From NCBI RefSeq assembly GCF_017329565.1, contig NZ_JAFMTT010000011.1: a DNA stretch of 64,000 nucleotides; one strand, 5' to 3'. Position 1 is the first letter of the stretch. Every line of letters begins with the position of its first letter. Shown here one piece after another: positions 7,910 through 17,324 of the stretch. The translations under genes and the position numbers were made by a program. The notes under the pieces are model-generated. The model did not search any database, was not told where the DNA came from, and saw nothing but the letters and a program-made list of their open reading frames with translations. The DNA comes from Alicyclobacillus mali. GTDB lineage: Bacteria; Bacillota; Bacilli; Alicyclobacillales; Alicyclobacillaceae.

Positions 7910-9739
7910 GTGGCATTACAGGTGATCTGGGCGCGCGACGTGCGCGGCAAGACGAGACAGGAAATTGACCCCGAGTTTCGCTGGAACCTTGAAGACATCT
8001 ACCCGGATCAAGAGGCGTGGCGCGAGGATGCTCATCGCGTTCGCGCGCTGGCGGAAGCGTTCGTTCAGTTTCGCGGGCGGTTGAACACCTCCGGCGAGAC
8101 GCTTCTCCAGGCGCTGCAGGCGCACGATGAACTTGGCCAGATCCTCGCGAAGCTCTTCGTCTACGCCAAGATGAAGCTCGACGAGGATGCGACGGAGAGC
8201 TGGCGGCAGGCGCTCTTCGCGGAGGCCCAGCGGCTCGCCGCCGAAATCCAGGCGACGACGTCGTTTTTCTACCCGGAACTCGTTCAGCTCGCGCAGGAAC
8301 AGGTGGAAGGCTGGCTCAAAACAGTCGAGGGGCTCGGCCTGTACCGCTTCTTCTTGGAGGAAACGCTTCGCCAGCGCGATCACGTCCTCACCCCGGCGCA
8401 GGAGGAGCTTTTGGCGCAGTTCAGCGAGGTGCTGCACGCCCCGTCCGAGATCTTCGAGATGTACAACAACGCGGACACGGTCTTCCCGGTCATCCGCGAC
8501 GAGAACGGGGAAGACGTGCAGGTGACGCACGCGCTGTATCACGAGCTGTTGGAGCGGCGCGATCGCGGCGTCCGGGAGCGGGCGTTCCACGCGGTGTACG
8601 ACACGTACAAAAAGCATCGCAACACCATAGCGGCGCTGTACGCGGCAAGTGTGAAGCGGAATGCAGTCAGTGCGCGCGTGAGGAGGTACCCGTCCGCACT
8701 CGACGCGGCGCTCGACGGGGATCGCATCCCGCGCTCGGTGTACGAAAACCTGATTGGCGCCGTGCGGGAGTCCGTGCCGGCGCTCCAGTCGTATCTCGCG
8801 CTGCGCAAGCGCGCGCTCGGGCTCGACGAACTGCATATGTGGGATTTGTACGTGCCGCTCGTCGGCGAGATCGACTGGAAGGTCCCCTACGCGGAGGCGC
8901 GCGAGACCGTGCTTCGAGCTGTCGAGGTGTTCGGCGAGGCGTACGCGAGCGCCGCGCGCGAGGGGCTTTACGGGCGCTGGGTGGACGTGTACGAGACGCG
9001 CGGTAAGCGCTCGGGCGGGTACTCGTGGGGCACGTATGGCACGCATCCGTACATCCTTCTCAACTACACGGATTCCGTGCAGGACATGTTCACGCTGGCG
9101 CACGAGCTTGGCCATTCCATGCACAGTTATTTTTCGCGCAAGACGCAGCCGTACATCTACAGCGATTACACCATCTTCGTGGCCGAGGTCGCGTCCACGG
9201 TCAACGAGGCGATTTTGTACGATCACCTGCTCGGGCGAGAAGAGGACCCGCTCCGGCGCGCGTACCTGCTCAACCGCCAGGTGGAGACGATTCGAACCAC
9301 GCTCGTCGCGCAGACGCTCTATGCGGAATTCGAGAAGGGCACGCACGAGCGCATCGAGTCGGGTGGCGCCATCACGGCGGACTGGCTGGACGAGACGTTT
9401 TACGAGTTGAATCGAGCCTACTACGCGCCCGCAGTGACGGTGGACGACGACATCGCGCACGGCTGGATGCGCATACCACACTTCTATTCCGCGTTTTACG
9501 TGTACAAATACGCGACCGGGATTTCGGCGGCGCTCGCCCTGGTGGAAAAAATCCGGCGCGAGGGCGGCGATGCGGTGGCGCGGTACCTGCAGTTTCTTTC
9601 GGGGGGCAGCTCCAACACGTCCATCGAGCTGCTTCGGTTGGCTGGGGTGGACATGACGAGTGAGGCGCCGGTGCACCAGGCGCTTGAGCGATTTAAGCGG
9701 TTGACGGCGGAACTGGCCGATCTTCTGGCGGCGCGCTGA
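7910..9739 (+). CDS. pepF: oligoendopeptidase F (M3 family)
   Basis: Cytosolic zinc metalloendopeptidase that cuts short peptides. 609 residues, the usual length. The HELGH zinc site is at about 398-402 (His398, His402, catalytic Glu399), with the downstream AEVASTVNE supplying the third ligand. GTG 7910 is chosen because a perfect AAGGAGG (7896-7902) lies 7 nt upstream; the longer reading frame reaches back into the cytidine deaminase module and is not real. It is probably co-transcribed with the fused salvage enzyme (2-nt gap). Its stop codon abuts, with no spacer, the stop of the convergent histidine kinase. Confidence 0.93.
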   Translation: MALQVIWARDVRGKTRQEIDPEFRWNLEDIYPDQEAWREDAHRVRALAEAFVQFRGRLNTSGETLLQALQAHDELGQILAKLFVYAKMKLDEDATESWRQALFAEAQRLAAEIQATTSFFYPELVQLAQEQVEGWLKTVEGLGLYRFFLEETLRQRDHVLTPAQEELLAQFSEVLHAPSEIFEMYNNADTVFPVIRDENGEDVQVTHALYHELLERRDRGVRERAFHAVYDTYKKHRNTIAALYAASVKRNAVSARVRRYPSALDAALDGDRIPRSVYENLIGAVRESVPALQSYLALRKRALGLDELHMWDLYVPLVGEIDWKVPYAEARETVLRAVEVFGEAYASAAREGLYGRWVDVYETRGKRSGGYSWGTYGTHPYILLNYTDSVQDMFTLAHELGHSMHSYFSRKTQPYIYSDYTIFVAEVASTVNEAILYDHLLGREEDPLRRAYLLNRQVETIRTTLVAQTLYAEFEKGTHERIESGGAITADWLDETFYELNRAYYAPAVTVDDDIAHGWMRIPHFYSAFYVYKYATGISAALALVEKIRREGGDAVARYLQFLSGGSSNTSIELLRLAGVDMTSEAPVHQALERFKRLTAELADLLAAR

Positions 9740-10978
9740 CTACGCGCGCCGCGCGCATTTCGGGATCTCCACAGTGACCGTGGTCCCTGCGCCGACCTGA
9801 GATCGGACGGAGATGGACCCGCCGTGCGACTCGACGATGTGCTTGCAAACGAACAGCCCAAGCCCCGTGCCGGTGGACTTCGTGGTGTAAAACGGCCGAA
9901 AGATCCGGTCCATGTGTTCGATCCCGCAGCCGTTGTCCACCACGTGTACCACGACGCGGTCTTCCGTGTCGGCGACGGCGAGGCTCACCGCGGCGTGTGC
10001 CTGGCCTCGACACGCCTGAAGCGCATTCTGTACCAGATTAATGAGGACCTGTTTGATCTGTGCGGGACGAACGGCGGCCAGGATGGGGTGATTGGGGACT
10101 TGCAGTTCGAGCGCAATATCGAACAGGCTGGCCTCGGGTAGGAGAAACCGATGGACGGATCGCGCAATCTCGGCCAAGTCGGCTTTGGTAACCTCTTCTC
10201 GATCCGGCCGACACAGGCCCATGAAGTCCTCCAGCAGTTCGCGAATGCGGTCCAGCTCGCTGATGGTGAGTTCGAGGTAGGCGCGATCCTTCTCGTCGCA
10301 GCGCTCGGCAAAGAGCTGCAGGAATCCGCGCGCCGTGGTGAGCGGATTGCGAATCTCGTGCGCGATGCCGGCGCACAATTGGGCCAATGCGGACACTTTC
10401 TCGAATTCCTGCAATTTCTTTCGCACGCGTGCAATGACAGATTGACTTCTCTGTACAATCGTTCGCTCACAGGTTGTCCACGCCTGGGTCGCAGCGTGGG
10501 TGAGGTGAAGCGCAAGGCGCCCGAGGTTGCAAGGGTCCTCGTCCGCGGCGCTGCGGACGACTGCGAGATGGCGTGCTCGTCCAACGGCGATGGGCAGTCT
10601 GGTCAACGCTGTGAGCCAACGATCCACGCGCACAAGGGCGACGGCCGCTGCCCCGCCTTCCGCCCGAGGCGATCTGCGTATCTCGTGCGCCGCAGCAGCG
10701 GAGATTTCGCGCGAAGCGGCATCCAGGCAGGCGGCTACTTCATCCGTCTCCCATTTGCCGTGCGCTGCACTGGTCATGACACAGCCTTCGGTGTCCAGCA
10801 CGAGGCAGAGAAAGGGGGCGGGGTCGGGATGGGTGACGGCGAGATCGCGCACAAATTCGAAGAAGGACAGCTCGCGCGCGCTCGGGCGCACAAGGAGGTG
10901 CGGCGGCCTGAGGCGGGGCGGATGCGTGTCGCCCGAGACCTCATCAGGCCTGCGGAACTCGTTGTCGTTCGAAGCCAT
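9740..10978 (-). CDS. soluble orphan sensor histidine kinase (sporulation-kinase type)
   Basis: Two-component histidine kinase, no transmembrane segment. Numbering from the ATG at 10978: about 170 residues of an unassigned N-terminal sensor region (perhaps a degenerate PAS/GAF fold), then the H-box AGIAHEIRNPLTTARGF with phospho-His near 207, N-box QVLINLVQNALQA, G1 DNGCGI, F-box FRPFYTTK and G2 GTGLGL. The HEIRNPLTT dimerisation motif is typical of the kinases feeding Spo0F/Spo0A. No response regulator is adjacent. The start is uncertain: an ATG at 11023 and a GTG at 11077 are in frame, none with a good ribosome binding site. A TTTGTCGAA Spo0A-type box lies upstream. Confidence 0.85.
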   Translation of the reverse strand: MASNDNEFRRPDEVSGDTHPPRLRPPHLLVRPSARELSFFEFVRDLAVTHPDPAPFLCLVLDTEGCVMTSAAHGKWETDEVAACLDAASREISAAAAHEIRRSPRAEGGAAAVALVRVDRWLTALTRLPIAVGRARHLAVVRSAADEDPCNLGRLALHLTHAATQAWTTCERTIVQRSQSVIARVRKKLQEFEKVSALAQLCAGIAHEIRNPLTTARGFLQLFAERCDEKDRAYLELTISELDRIRELLEDFMGLCRPDREEVTKADLAEIARSVHRFLLPEASLFDIALELQVPNHPILAAVRPAQIKQVLINLVQNALQACRGQAHAAVSLAVADTEDRVVVHVVDNGCGIEHMDRIFRPFYTTKSTGTGLGLFVCKHIVESHGGSISVRSQVGAGTTVTVEIPKCARRA

Positions 10979-11083
10979 GGGTGCGTATGCAGAGCCCAAT
11001 GTTACAACCACCTTCGACGGCATAGCAAACAAATTTCTACACTTGTAACCATTATGCGACTCGGGCGAGCGGCGCACAAGACG

Positions 11084-11113
11084 ATGTATTCCAGTTCACG
11101 CCCTTTCGACAAA
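11084..11113 (-). promoter_or_regulatory. candidate histidine-kinase promoter overlapping a Spo0A box
   Basis: Reading on the minus strand, -35 TTGTCG (11107-11112), 17-nt spacer and -10 ATACAT (11084-11089). The -35 is embedded in CTTTGTCGAAA, which agrees with the published Spo0A-box consensus (core TGTCGAA). Spo0A-activated sigma-A promoters often have the box near -35. No binding evidence beyond the match. Confidence 0.5.
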
Positions 11114-11166
11114 GCTTCTAAAAATTCGAGTTAGTAGGGGCCTGGCCGATCTCTGCACCGGGGACT

Positions 11167-11967
11167 TCAGCCGCCACGCGGCGCCTCCGGCATATGGCCG
11201 CGCGCAAAGTGAGCGGTGAGCCGGTGGAGATTGGTGAACACAGCCTCCACGCCGGTGAAGGCTTCGAGTCCTGCTTGCGTCACGCCGCCCGGCACGCAGA
11301 CGGCGTCCAAAATCTCGTCGAAGGACCAGCCAGCCTCGAGCAGGCGGGCAAACCCGATGGCCGTCTCGCGGACGAGTTTCGCTGCCTCTTCGTGACTCAG
11401 TGCTCCCGTGGCGGCCGCGGCGTTCGTCCACGCGAGACATAGTCGCGCCCAAAAGGCGGGTCCGCAACTCGTGAGATCCGACGCGACACGCACTTGCTCG
11501 TCAGCGATGGGAAACGGCTGGCCGATGGGACCGAGGAGATCTTCGACTCTCCGCTTGATGCCTCTGTCCGCGTTTTCTGGATAGATGACGAGGATGACGC
11601 CCGACTTCACCCACTGCGTGAGGCTCGGCACCATTTTGACCGGGATGGCGGGGGTGAACTGCTGCCAAGAGGCAAGATGGGCCGTCGAAATGGTGGTCAG
11701 CAGGAGGGTGGTCGGCGACAGCAGCGGGCCGATGTGGCGGATCACCTGCTCACCGTCCGCCGCGCGCGTGCAGATGATGACCGTGTCACAGGCCTCGGCG
11801 ATGTCGCAGACATCTCTGGCAACCGCGATGTGAGGGTGACGTTCAGCCACGAGGGCGGCTTTTTCCGGCGTCCGATTGAACACGAGGATGCGCTCGCTCG
11901 AGGTGTCTGCGAGCAAGGCGGCGAGCATGCCGCCCATGTGTCCGGTCCCGATGATGCCGATGGTCAT
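11167..11967 (-). CDS. ComER/pyrroline-5-carboxylate reductase-like protein
   Basis: 266-residue Rossmann-fold oxidoreductase of the ProC superfamily. The N-terminal GIIGTGHMGG dinucleotide-binding loop starts at residue 4, and the all-helical C-terminal part carries SDLTSCGPAFW and the CVPGGVTQAGLEAF block that matches ProC's conserved GGxT region. Length and divergence from typical ProC resemble ComER, the ProC-like protein linked to late competence genes in Bacillus; its function there is poorly defined. ATG 11967 follows GGGGGTGG. Divergent from pgk. Proline biosynthesis (true ProC) remains an alternative. Confidence 0.7.
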   Translation of the reverse strand: MTIGIIGTGHMGGMLAALLADTSSERILVFNRTPEKAALVAERHPHIAVARDVCDIAEACDTVIICTRAADGEQVIRHIGPLLSPTTLLLTTISTAHLASWQQFTPAIPVKMVPSLTQWVKSGVILVIYPENADRGIKRRVEDLLGPIGQPFPIADEQVRVASDLTSCGPAFWARLCLAWTNAAAATGALSHEEAAKLVRETAIGFARLLEAGWSFDEILDAVCVPGGVTQAGLEAFTGVEAVFTNLHRLTAHFARGHMPEAPRGG

Positions 11968-12025
11968 GGTGGGCCACCCCCGATGCGATCTCGCTCTTGC
12001 CATGTATATGTCTCTCTGCGCCCCT

Positions 12026-12055
12026 TTAGACGCGCGCGGGAGGGTCTGGTACAAT
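12026..12055 (+). promoter_or_regulatory. promoter of the glycolytic operon
   Basis: Extended -10 TGGTACAAT (TACAAT at 12050-12055) with a weak TTAGAC -35 (12026-12031) at 18 nt. It lies between the divergent ComER-like gene and pgk. Confidence 0.6.
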
Positions 12056-12108
12056 ACAAGCGGAACAGCACCCGAGATCAGAAGACGCTTGGAGATGGGA
12101 GGATTTTT

Positions 12109-13296
12109 GTGCCGAAAAAGACCGTGGAAGATGTGGCGTGGCAGGGCAAGCGCGCGCTCGTGCGCGTGGATTTCAACGTGCCGATGGACGACGAGCGCCA
12201 TATCACGGATGACACGCGAATTCGTGCGGCGTTGCCGACCATCACATATCTGTCGGATCGCGGCGCTCGCGTGATTCTCATGAGCCACCTCGGGCGCCCG
12301 AAGGGCGAGCCGAATCCGAAGTATTCTCTTCGCCCGGTGGCGGATCACCTCGCTTCGCTTCTTCCGCAGAAGCGCGTGGCGTTTTGCCCGCAGGCCGTCG
12401 GTTCAGAGGCGACGAAGGCGGTGTCGGCGCTTGCGGACGGCGACATTCTGCTCCTGGAGAACGTCCGCTTCTATCCCGGTGAGGAGAAGAACGACCCGGA
12501 GTTGGCCCGACAACTGGCCGATCTCGGCGACGTCTTCGTGAACGACGCGTTCGGATCCGCGCATCGCGCGCACGCGTCCACGGCCGGGATCGCGCAGTAT
12601 CTGCCTTGCGTGGCGGGCTTCCTCATGGAGAAGGAAGTCGGGATCATGGGCAGGGCGCTCGCGAATCCGGAGCGGCCGTTCGTCGCGATCATCGGGGGCG
12701 CCAAGGTGTCGGACAAAATCAAGGTGATTGAGAACCTGCTGCCCAAGGTGGACGCGCTCATCATTGGCGGCGGCATGGCAAACACGTTCCTCGCGGTTCA
12801 GGGCCACGACATGGCGAAGTCGCTCGTGGAGGAGGACGCCAAGGACACAGCGCGCCATCTGCTCGATCTCGCCAGCCAGTCGAACCGCAAGTTCCTGCTG
12901 CCCGTGGACGTGGTGGCGGCCAAGGCGTTTGCGCCGGACGCGGAGCATACGGTGCGGCTCGTGAGCGAGCTCCAGCCGGACGAAATGGCGCTCGACATCG
13001 GCCCGGCGAGCGTGGAGATGTTCCGAAACGAGATCCTCGGCGCGAAGACGGTCATCTGGAATGGGCCCATGGGCGTGTTTGAGATGCCCGCGTTCGCGAA
13101 GGGGACGTTTGCCATCGCGCAGGCCATGGCGGAGGCTGACGCGATTACCATTGTGGGCGGCGGCGACTCGGTGGCTGCCGTGGAACAGGCGGGCGTGGCT
13201 GACAAGATGACCCACGTCTCCACGGGCGGCGGCGCGTCGCTGGAGTTTCTTGAGGGCAGGACGCTGCCCGGTGTGGCCGCGATTGAAGATAAGTGA
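12109..13296 (+). CDS. pgk: phosphoglycerate kinase
   Basis: Transfers phosphate from 1,3-bisphosphoglycerate to ADP in glycolysis. 395 residues, full length. Substrate-binding RVDFNVP near 19-25 and the HLGRPKG block in the N-domain. The nucleotide-binding C-domain has GGAKVSDKI near 201, the VIWNGPMGVFE hinge, and GGGDSVAAVEQ and STGGGASLEFLEG near the end. GTG 12109 is chosen: it follows GGGAGGA by 5 nt, and the upstream extension lies opposite the ComER-like gene. First gene of the pgk-tpiA-gpmI-eno-secG operon. gapA, the usual upstream partner, is not here. Confidence 0.97.
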   Translation: MPKKTVEDVAWQGKRALVRVDFNVPMDDERHITDDTRIRAALPTITYLSDRGARVILMSHLGRPKGEPNPKYSLRPVADHLASLLPQKRVAFCPQAVGSEATKAVSALADGDILLLENVRFYPGEEKNDPELARQLADLGDVFVNDAFGSAHRAHASTAGIAQYLPCVAGFLMEKEVGIMGRALANPERPFVAIIGGAKVSDKIKVIENLLPKVDALIIGGGMANTFLAVQGHDMAKSLVEEDAKDTARHLLDLASQSNRKFLLPVDVVAAKAFAPDAEHTVRLVSELQPDEMALDIGPASVEMFRNEILGAKTVIWNGPMGVFEMPAFAKGTFAIAQAMAEADAITIVGGGDSVAAVEQAGVADKMTHVSTGGGASLEFLEGRTLPGVAAIEDK

Positions 13297-13309
13297 GGAG
13301 GTCTTTTGA

Positions 13310-14080
13310 ATGGCGAGGACGCCCCTTCTCATGGGCAACTGGAAGATGTACAAGACGGTGGCGGAGGCCCGGGCTTTCGCAGAGGCTCTCGGGCAGCAGT
13401 CGCAGAAGCTCGACAGCCGGATCGAGTACGCGATTTGCGCGCCGTACACGTGTCTGCACGTCCTGCGCGTGATGTTGCCGGCGCATGTGCACCTGGGCGC
13501 CCAGAATGTGTTTCCAGAAAAGGAAGGTGCATATACAGGCGAGATTGCCCCGGGTATGCTTGCTGAGTTCGGGACGAAATTCGTCCTGGCTGGACACTCA
13601 GAGCGCCGGATGCTGTTCGGCGAGTCGGATCAGTTCATCAACCAAAAGGTGAAGGCCATCGTGGTCAATGGCATGACGCCTGTCCTGTGTGTCGGAGAGA
13701 ACTCGTCGCAGAAAGAGGATGGGGTGACCAAAGAAGTGGTCACGGGCCAGGTGCTTCAGGGTCTTGACGGTCTCAGCGCGGACGAGGTGGCGAGTGCAAT
13801 CGTCGCGTACGAGCCTGTCTGGGCCATCGGGTCCGGCAAGACGGCCACGCCTGGGGACGCGCAGGAAGTGGCGCGGGCGATTCGCGCGGCCGTGGCGGAG
13901 ACCTGGTCGGACCAGGCTGCAGAGGGTCTTCGCATCCTGTACGGCGGCAGCGTGAAGCCTGAGAATGTGGCGTCTTTCGTCCAGGAGTCCGATCTCGACG
14001 GCGCATTGGTCGGCGGCGCCAGCCTGGACCCCGCATCGTTCGCGGCCATGGCGGAAGCCATCCGGGGGGTGCTCGCATGA
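13310..14080 (+). CDS. tpiA: triosephosphate isomerase
   Basis: Interconverts dihydroxyacetone phosphate and glyceraldehyde-3-phosphate. 256 residues, TIM barrel. Catalytic Lys12 (GNWKM), His96 (AGHSERR) and Glu168 (AYEPVWAIGSG) are all present, as is the phosphate-gripping YGGSVK near 226. ATG 13310 sits 13 nt after the pgk stop behind GAGGAGG. Its last 4 nt (ATGA) overlap the start of gpmI, indicating translational coupling. Confidence 0.97.
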   Translation: MARTPLLMGNWKMYKTVAEARAFAEALGQQSQKLDSRIEYAICAPYTCLHVLRVMLPAHVHLGAQNVFPEKEGAYTGEIAPGMLAEFGTKFVLAGHSERRMLFGESDQFINQKVKAIVVNGMTPVLCVGENSSQKEDGVTKEVVTGQVLQGLDGLSADEVASAIVAYEPVWAIGSGKTATPGDAQEVARAIRAAVAETWSDQAAEGLRILYGGSVKPENVASFVQESDLDGALVGGASLDPASFAAMAEAIRGVLA

Positions 14081-15642
14081 GCGAGTTTGTGCGTAAACCG
14101 CGGCCGAACGGCAAGGGCCCTGTCGCACTCATCATCCTCGACGGCTTCGGCTTGAGTCCGCACCATGAGGGCAACGCGGTCTATCTGGCCAAGACGCCGA
14201 ACTTCGCTCGCTACTGGGAGACATACCCCCACACGACGCTGCAGGCGTCCGGTGAGGCCGTCGGCTTGCCGGACGGGCAGTTCGGCAACTCCGAGGTCGG
14301 CCACTCGAACATTGGGGCGGGGCGCGTCCTGTACCAGGATCTCACCAGGATCACCAAGGCCATTCGCGACGGAGACTTCTTCCAGAACGACATCCTGGTT
14401 CGCGCCATGGACCTCGCGGTGCGGCGCAAGAAGACCCTGCACGTCTGTGGGCTCGTGTCGGACGGCGGCGTGCACAGTCACATCGATCACCTGTTTGCGC
14501 TGCTGCGCATGGCCGCGGGGCGCAAGGTTCCGCGTGTCGCTGTCCACGCGTTCCTCGACGGCCGGGACACGCCGCCGACGACGGGCGTCGGATATCTGAC
14601 CGAACTCCAGCGCCTCATGGACGACCTGCAGACTGGGTTCATCGCGACGGTGATGGGGCGTTACTATGCGATGGATCGCGATCGGCGCTGGGAGCGCGTC
14701 AAGCGCGCGTACGACGCGATGGTTCACGGCGAGGGTGATCGCTGCGAGGACGTGATCGCGGCGGTCAAGGCGAGCTACGACGCGGACGTCACCGACGAGT
14801 TCGTGAAGCCCATCGTGCACGTGGACGGGGACGGCAAGCCGCTCGCGACGGTCGAGGACGGCGATAGTCTGATTTTCTTCAACTTCCGGCCGGATCGCGC
14901 CATTCAGCTGTCGCTCGCCCTCACGGATCCCGCGTTCGACGGGTTCGACCGCGGGTCCAATCCGCCGAAGGTGCACTTTGTCTCGATGACGAAGTACAGC
15001 GACGACGTGAAAAGCGAGATCGCGTATCCGCCGGACTTCCCGACCGAGACGTACGGGGAGGTCGTGTCGAAGGCGGGGCTCACGCAGCTCCGCATCGCGG
15101 AGACGGAGAAGTTCCCGCACGTGACGTTCTTCTTCTCCGGCGGGCGCGAGGAGCCGTTCCCGGGTGAGGACCGTGTGCTCATCCCGTCGCCCAAGGTCGC
15201 GACGTACGATTTGAAGCCGGAGATGAGCGCGTACGAGGTGGCGGATGCGGCGGCCAAGCGCATTCGCTCGGGCGAGATCGACACCATGATCCTGAACTTC
15301 GCGAACCCGGACATGGTCGGACACACCGGCTCGCTCGAGGCGGCCATCAAGGCGTGCGAGGCGGTCGACGAGTGCCTGAAGACCGTGATGGACGCCATCT
15401 TCGACATGGACGGCGTCGCCATCATCACGGCCGATCACGGCAACGCCGACATGATGATCTACCCGGACACGGGCGAAGTGTGTACGACGCACACGACCAA
15501 TCCGGTGCCGTGCATTGTGACGGTTCCGGGCTTGAAGCTGCGCGAGGGCGGCGTCCTGGCCGATCTCGCCCCGACGCTGCTCGATTTGCTCGGCGTGTCC
15601 AAGCCCCAGGCCATGACAGGCAAGACCTTGATTGAACACTGA
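14077..15642 (+). CDS. gpmI: 2,3-bisphosphoglycerate-independent phosphoglycerate mutase
   Basis: Converts 3-phosphoglycerate to 2-phosphoglycerate; a Mn2+-dependent alkaline-phosphatase-fold enzyme. 521 residues, slightly longer than the usual ~510. Metal-binding ILDGFG (Asp22) and nucleophile Ser72 in FGNSEVGHSNIGAGR, then SDGGVHSH and HAFLDGRDTPP in the transferase insertion, and NFANPDMVGHTG and TADHGNAD in the C-terminal metal site. It begins inside the tpiA stop codon (ATGA). Confidence 0.97.
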   Translation: MSEFVRKPRPNGKGPVALIILDGFGLSPHHEGNAVYLAKTPNFARYWETYPHTTLQASGEAVGLPDGQFGNSEVGHSNIGAGRVLYQDLTRITKAIRDGDFFQNDILVRAMDLAVRRKKTLHVCGLVSDGGVHSHIDHLFALLRMAAGRKVPRVAVHAFLDGRDTPPTTGVGYLTELQRLMDDLQTGFIATVMGRYYAMDRDRRWERVKRAYDAMVHGEGDRCEDVIAAVKASYDADVTDEFVKPIVHVDGDGKPLATVEDGDSLIFFNFRPDRAIQLSLALTDPAFDGFDRGSNPPKVHFVSMTKYSDDVKSEIAYPPDFPTETYGEVVSKAGLTQLRIAETEKFPHVTFFFSGGREEPFPGEDRVLIPSPKVATYDLKPEMSAYEVADAAAKRIRSGEIDTMILNFANPDMVGHTGSLEAAIKACEAVDECLKTVMDAIFDMDGVAIITADHGNADMMIYPDTGEVCTTHTTNPVPCIVTVPGLKLREGGVLADLAPTLLDLLGVSKPQAMTGKTLIEH

Positions 15643-15666
15643 ATTCCATCAAAGGAGAGGATCGCG

Positions 15667-16947
15667 ATGTCCGAGATCTTTGACGTCCATGCCCGCGAGG
15701 TGCTCGATTCCCGCGGCAATCCCACGGTCGAGGTGGAGGTGGAACTCGAGTCCGGCGCGAAGGGCCGCGCCATTGTGCCGTCCGGCGCGTCGACCGGCGC
15801 CCACGAGGCGGTGGAGCTTCGGGATGGCGACAAGGGCCGCTATCAGGGCAAAGGCGTGCTGAAGGCCGTCAAAAACGTGAACGAGATCATCACGCCGGAG
15901 ATCATCGGCGAGGAGGCGCTGGACCAGATCGCCATCGACAACCTGCTCATCTCCCTCGACGGCACGCCCAACAAGGGCAAGCTCGGAGCGAACGCCATCC
16001 TCGCCGTGTCCATTGCGGTGGCGAAGGCCGCGGCGGTGGAGTTGGGCCTGCCGCTGTACCGCTACCTCGGCGGGACGTACGCGCACACCCTGCCGACGCC
16101 CATGATGAACATCCTGAACGGCGGCAAGCACGCGGACAACACGGTCGACATCCAGGAATTCATGGTGGTGCCGCACGGCGCGCCGACGTTCCGCGAAGCG
16201 CTGCGCATGGGCGCGGAGATCTTCCACACTCTGAAAAAGGTGCTTGCCGACAAGGGGCTGTCGACGACCGTCGGGGACGAAGGCGGGTTTGCGCCCAACC
16301 TGAAGACCAACGAGGAAGCGATTCAGGTCATCGTCGAGGCCATCGAAAAGGCCGGCTACAAGCCGGGCGAGCAGGCGTCCATCGCGCTCGACATCGCCTC
16401 GACGGAGCTGTACAAGGACGGCGAGTATCACTTCGAGGGCGAGGGCGTGACGAGATCGGCCGACGAGCTCATCCATTACTACGAGGGGCTGCTCGCGAAA
16501 TACCCCATTTTGTCCATCGAGGACGGGCTCGCGGAGGACGACTGGGATGGGTGGAAGAACCTCACCGCGGCCCTCGGCGGCAAGGTGCAGCTCGTTGGGG
16601 ACGACCTGTTTGTGACGAACGTGGAGCGGTTGAAGATGGGCATCGATCGCGGTGTTGGCAACTCGATCCTCGTGAAGGTCAATCAGATCGGGACGCTGAC
16701 GGAGACGTTTGCGGCGGTCGAACTCGCCAAGAAGAACCGCTACACGGCCATCATCTCCCACCGCTCAGGCGAGAGCGAGGACACGACCATCGCGGATATC
16801 GCCGTGGCGCTCAACACCGGCCAAATCAAGACCGGCGCGCCGAGCCGGACGGATCGCGTGGCGAAGTACAACCAACTGCTGCGCATCGAGGAGGAACTGG
16901 GCGCGGCCGCGGCGTACGCGGGGCGCGGCGCGTTTGTCCAAGGTTGA
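15667..16947 (+). CDS. eno: enolase
   Basis: Dehydrates 2-phosphoglycerate to phosphoenolpyruvate; Mg2+-dependent. 426 residues. Characteristic VLDSRGNPTVEVEV near 11-24, SGASTGAHEAVELRDGD near 39-55, GDEGGFAPN near 203-211, SIEDGLAEDDWDGW near 283-296, and the SHRSGESEDTTIADIAV enolase signature near 361. AAAGGAGAGG precedes ATG 15667. Fourth gene of the operon. Confidence 0.98.
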   Translation: MSEIFDVHAREVLDSRGNPTVEVEVELESGAKGRAIVPSGASTGAHEAVELRDGDKGRYQGKGVLKAVKNVNEIITPEIIGEEALDQIAIDNLLISLDGTPNKGKLGANAILAVSIAVAKAAAVELGLPLYRYLGGTYAHTLPTPMMNILNGGKHADNTVDIQEFMVVPHGAPTFREALRMGAEIFHTLKKVLADKGLSTTVGDEGGFAPNLKTNEEAIQVIVEAIEKAGYKPGEQASIALDIASTELYKDGEYHFEGEGVTRSADELIHYYEGLLAKYPILSIEDGLAEDDWDGWKNLTAALGGKVQLVGDDLFVTNVERLKMGIDRGVGNSILVKVNQIGTLTETFAAVELAKKNRYTAIISHRSGESEDTTIADIAVALNTGQIKTGAPSRTDRVAKYNQLLRIEEELGAAAAYAGRGAFVQG

Positions 16948-16997
16948 CAGCCGTGCTAGACTAAGTTTGGGATTTGGGGAGCGGAGGTGACAAGACC

Positions 16998-17240
16998 ATG
17001 ATGCTGGCGGCCAAGATTGCCCTCGTGGCGCTCTGTGCCTTGCTCGTGCTTGTCATCCTGCTCCAGTCGGGGAGAAGCGCGGGCCTATCGGGCGTCATCA
17101 CGGGCGGCGCCAACCAGTTTTCCAACCGCCGCCCAAAAGGGGTGGATTCCCTGCTGGCCCGCGTGACCGTGGTGCTCGCCATACTCTTGTTCCTGGTGAC
17201 GGGGCTCATCGCGGTGATGTACCACTACAACGTGCACTAG
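16998..17240 (+). CDS. secG: preprotein translocase subunit SecG
   Basis: Small non-essential subunit of the SecYEG channel. 80 residues with two transmembrane helices (about 5-23 and 53-73) separated by the conserved loop GLSGVITGGANQF, here continuing NRRPKGVDSLLAR. ATG 16998 is 7 nt after GGAGGTGA; a longer in-frame start at 16974 lacks one. It sits after eno, a common Firmicute arrangement, and is followed by the operon terminator. Confidence 0.92.
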   Translation: MMLAAKIALVALCALLVLVILLQSGRSAGLSGVITGGANQFSNRRPKGVDSLLARVTVVLAILLFLVTGLIAVMYHYNVH

Positions 17241-17264
17241 AGACACGACGATGACGCGAAGATC

Positions 17265-17300
17265 AGGTGCTCTTCTGCCCTGCAGAAGGGCTCCTTTTTT
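17265..17300 (+). terminator. terminator of the glycolytic operon
   Basis: A 13-position stem (AGGTGCTCTTCTG with CAGAAGGGCTCCT, one mismatch) and a six-T tail. Confidence 0.92.
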
Positions 17301-17324
17301 GCGCTTGGCGTAGAGAAAAGGGGG

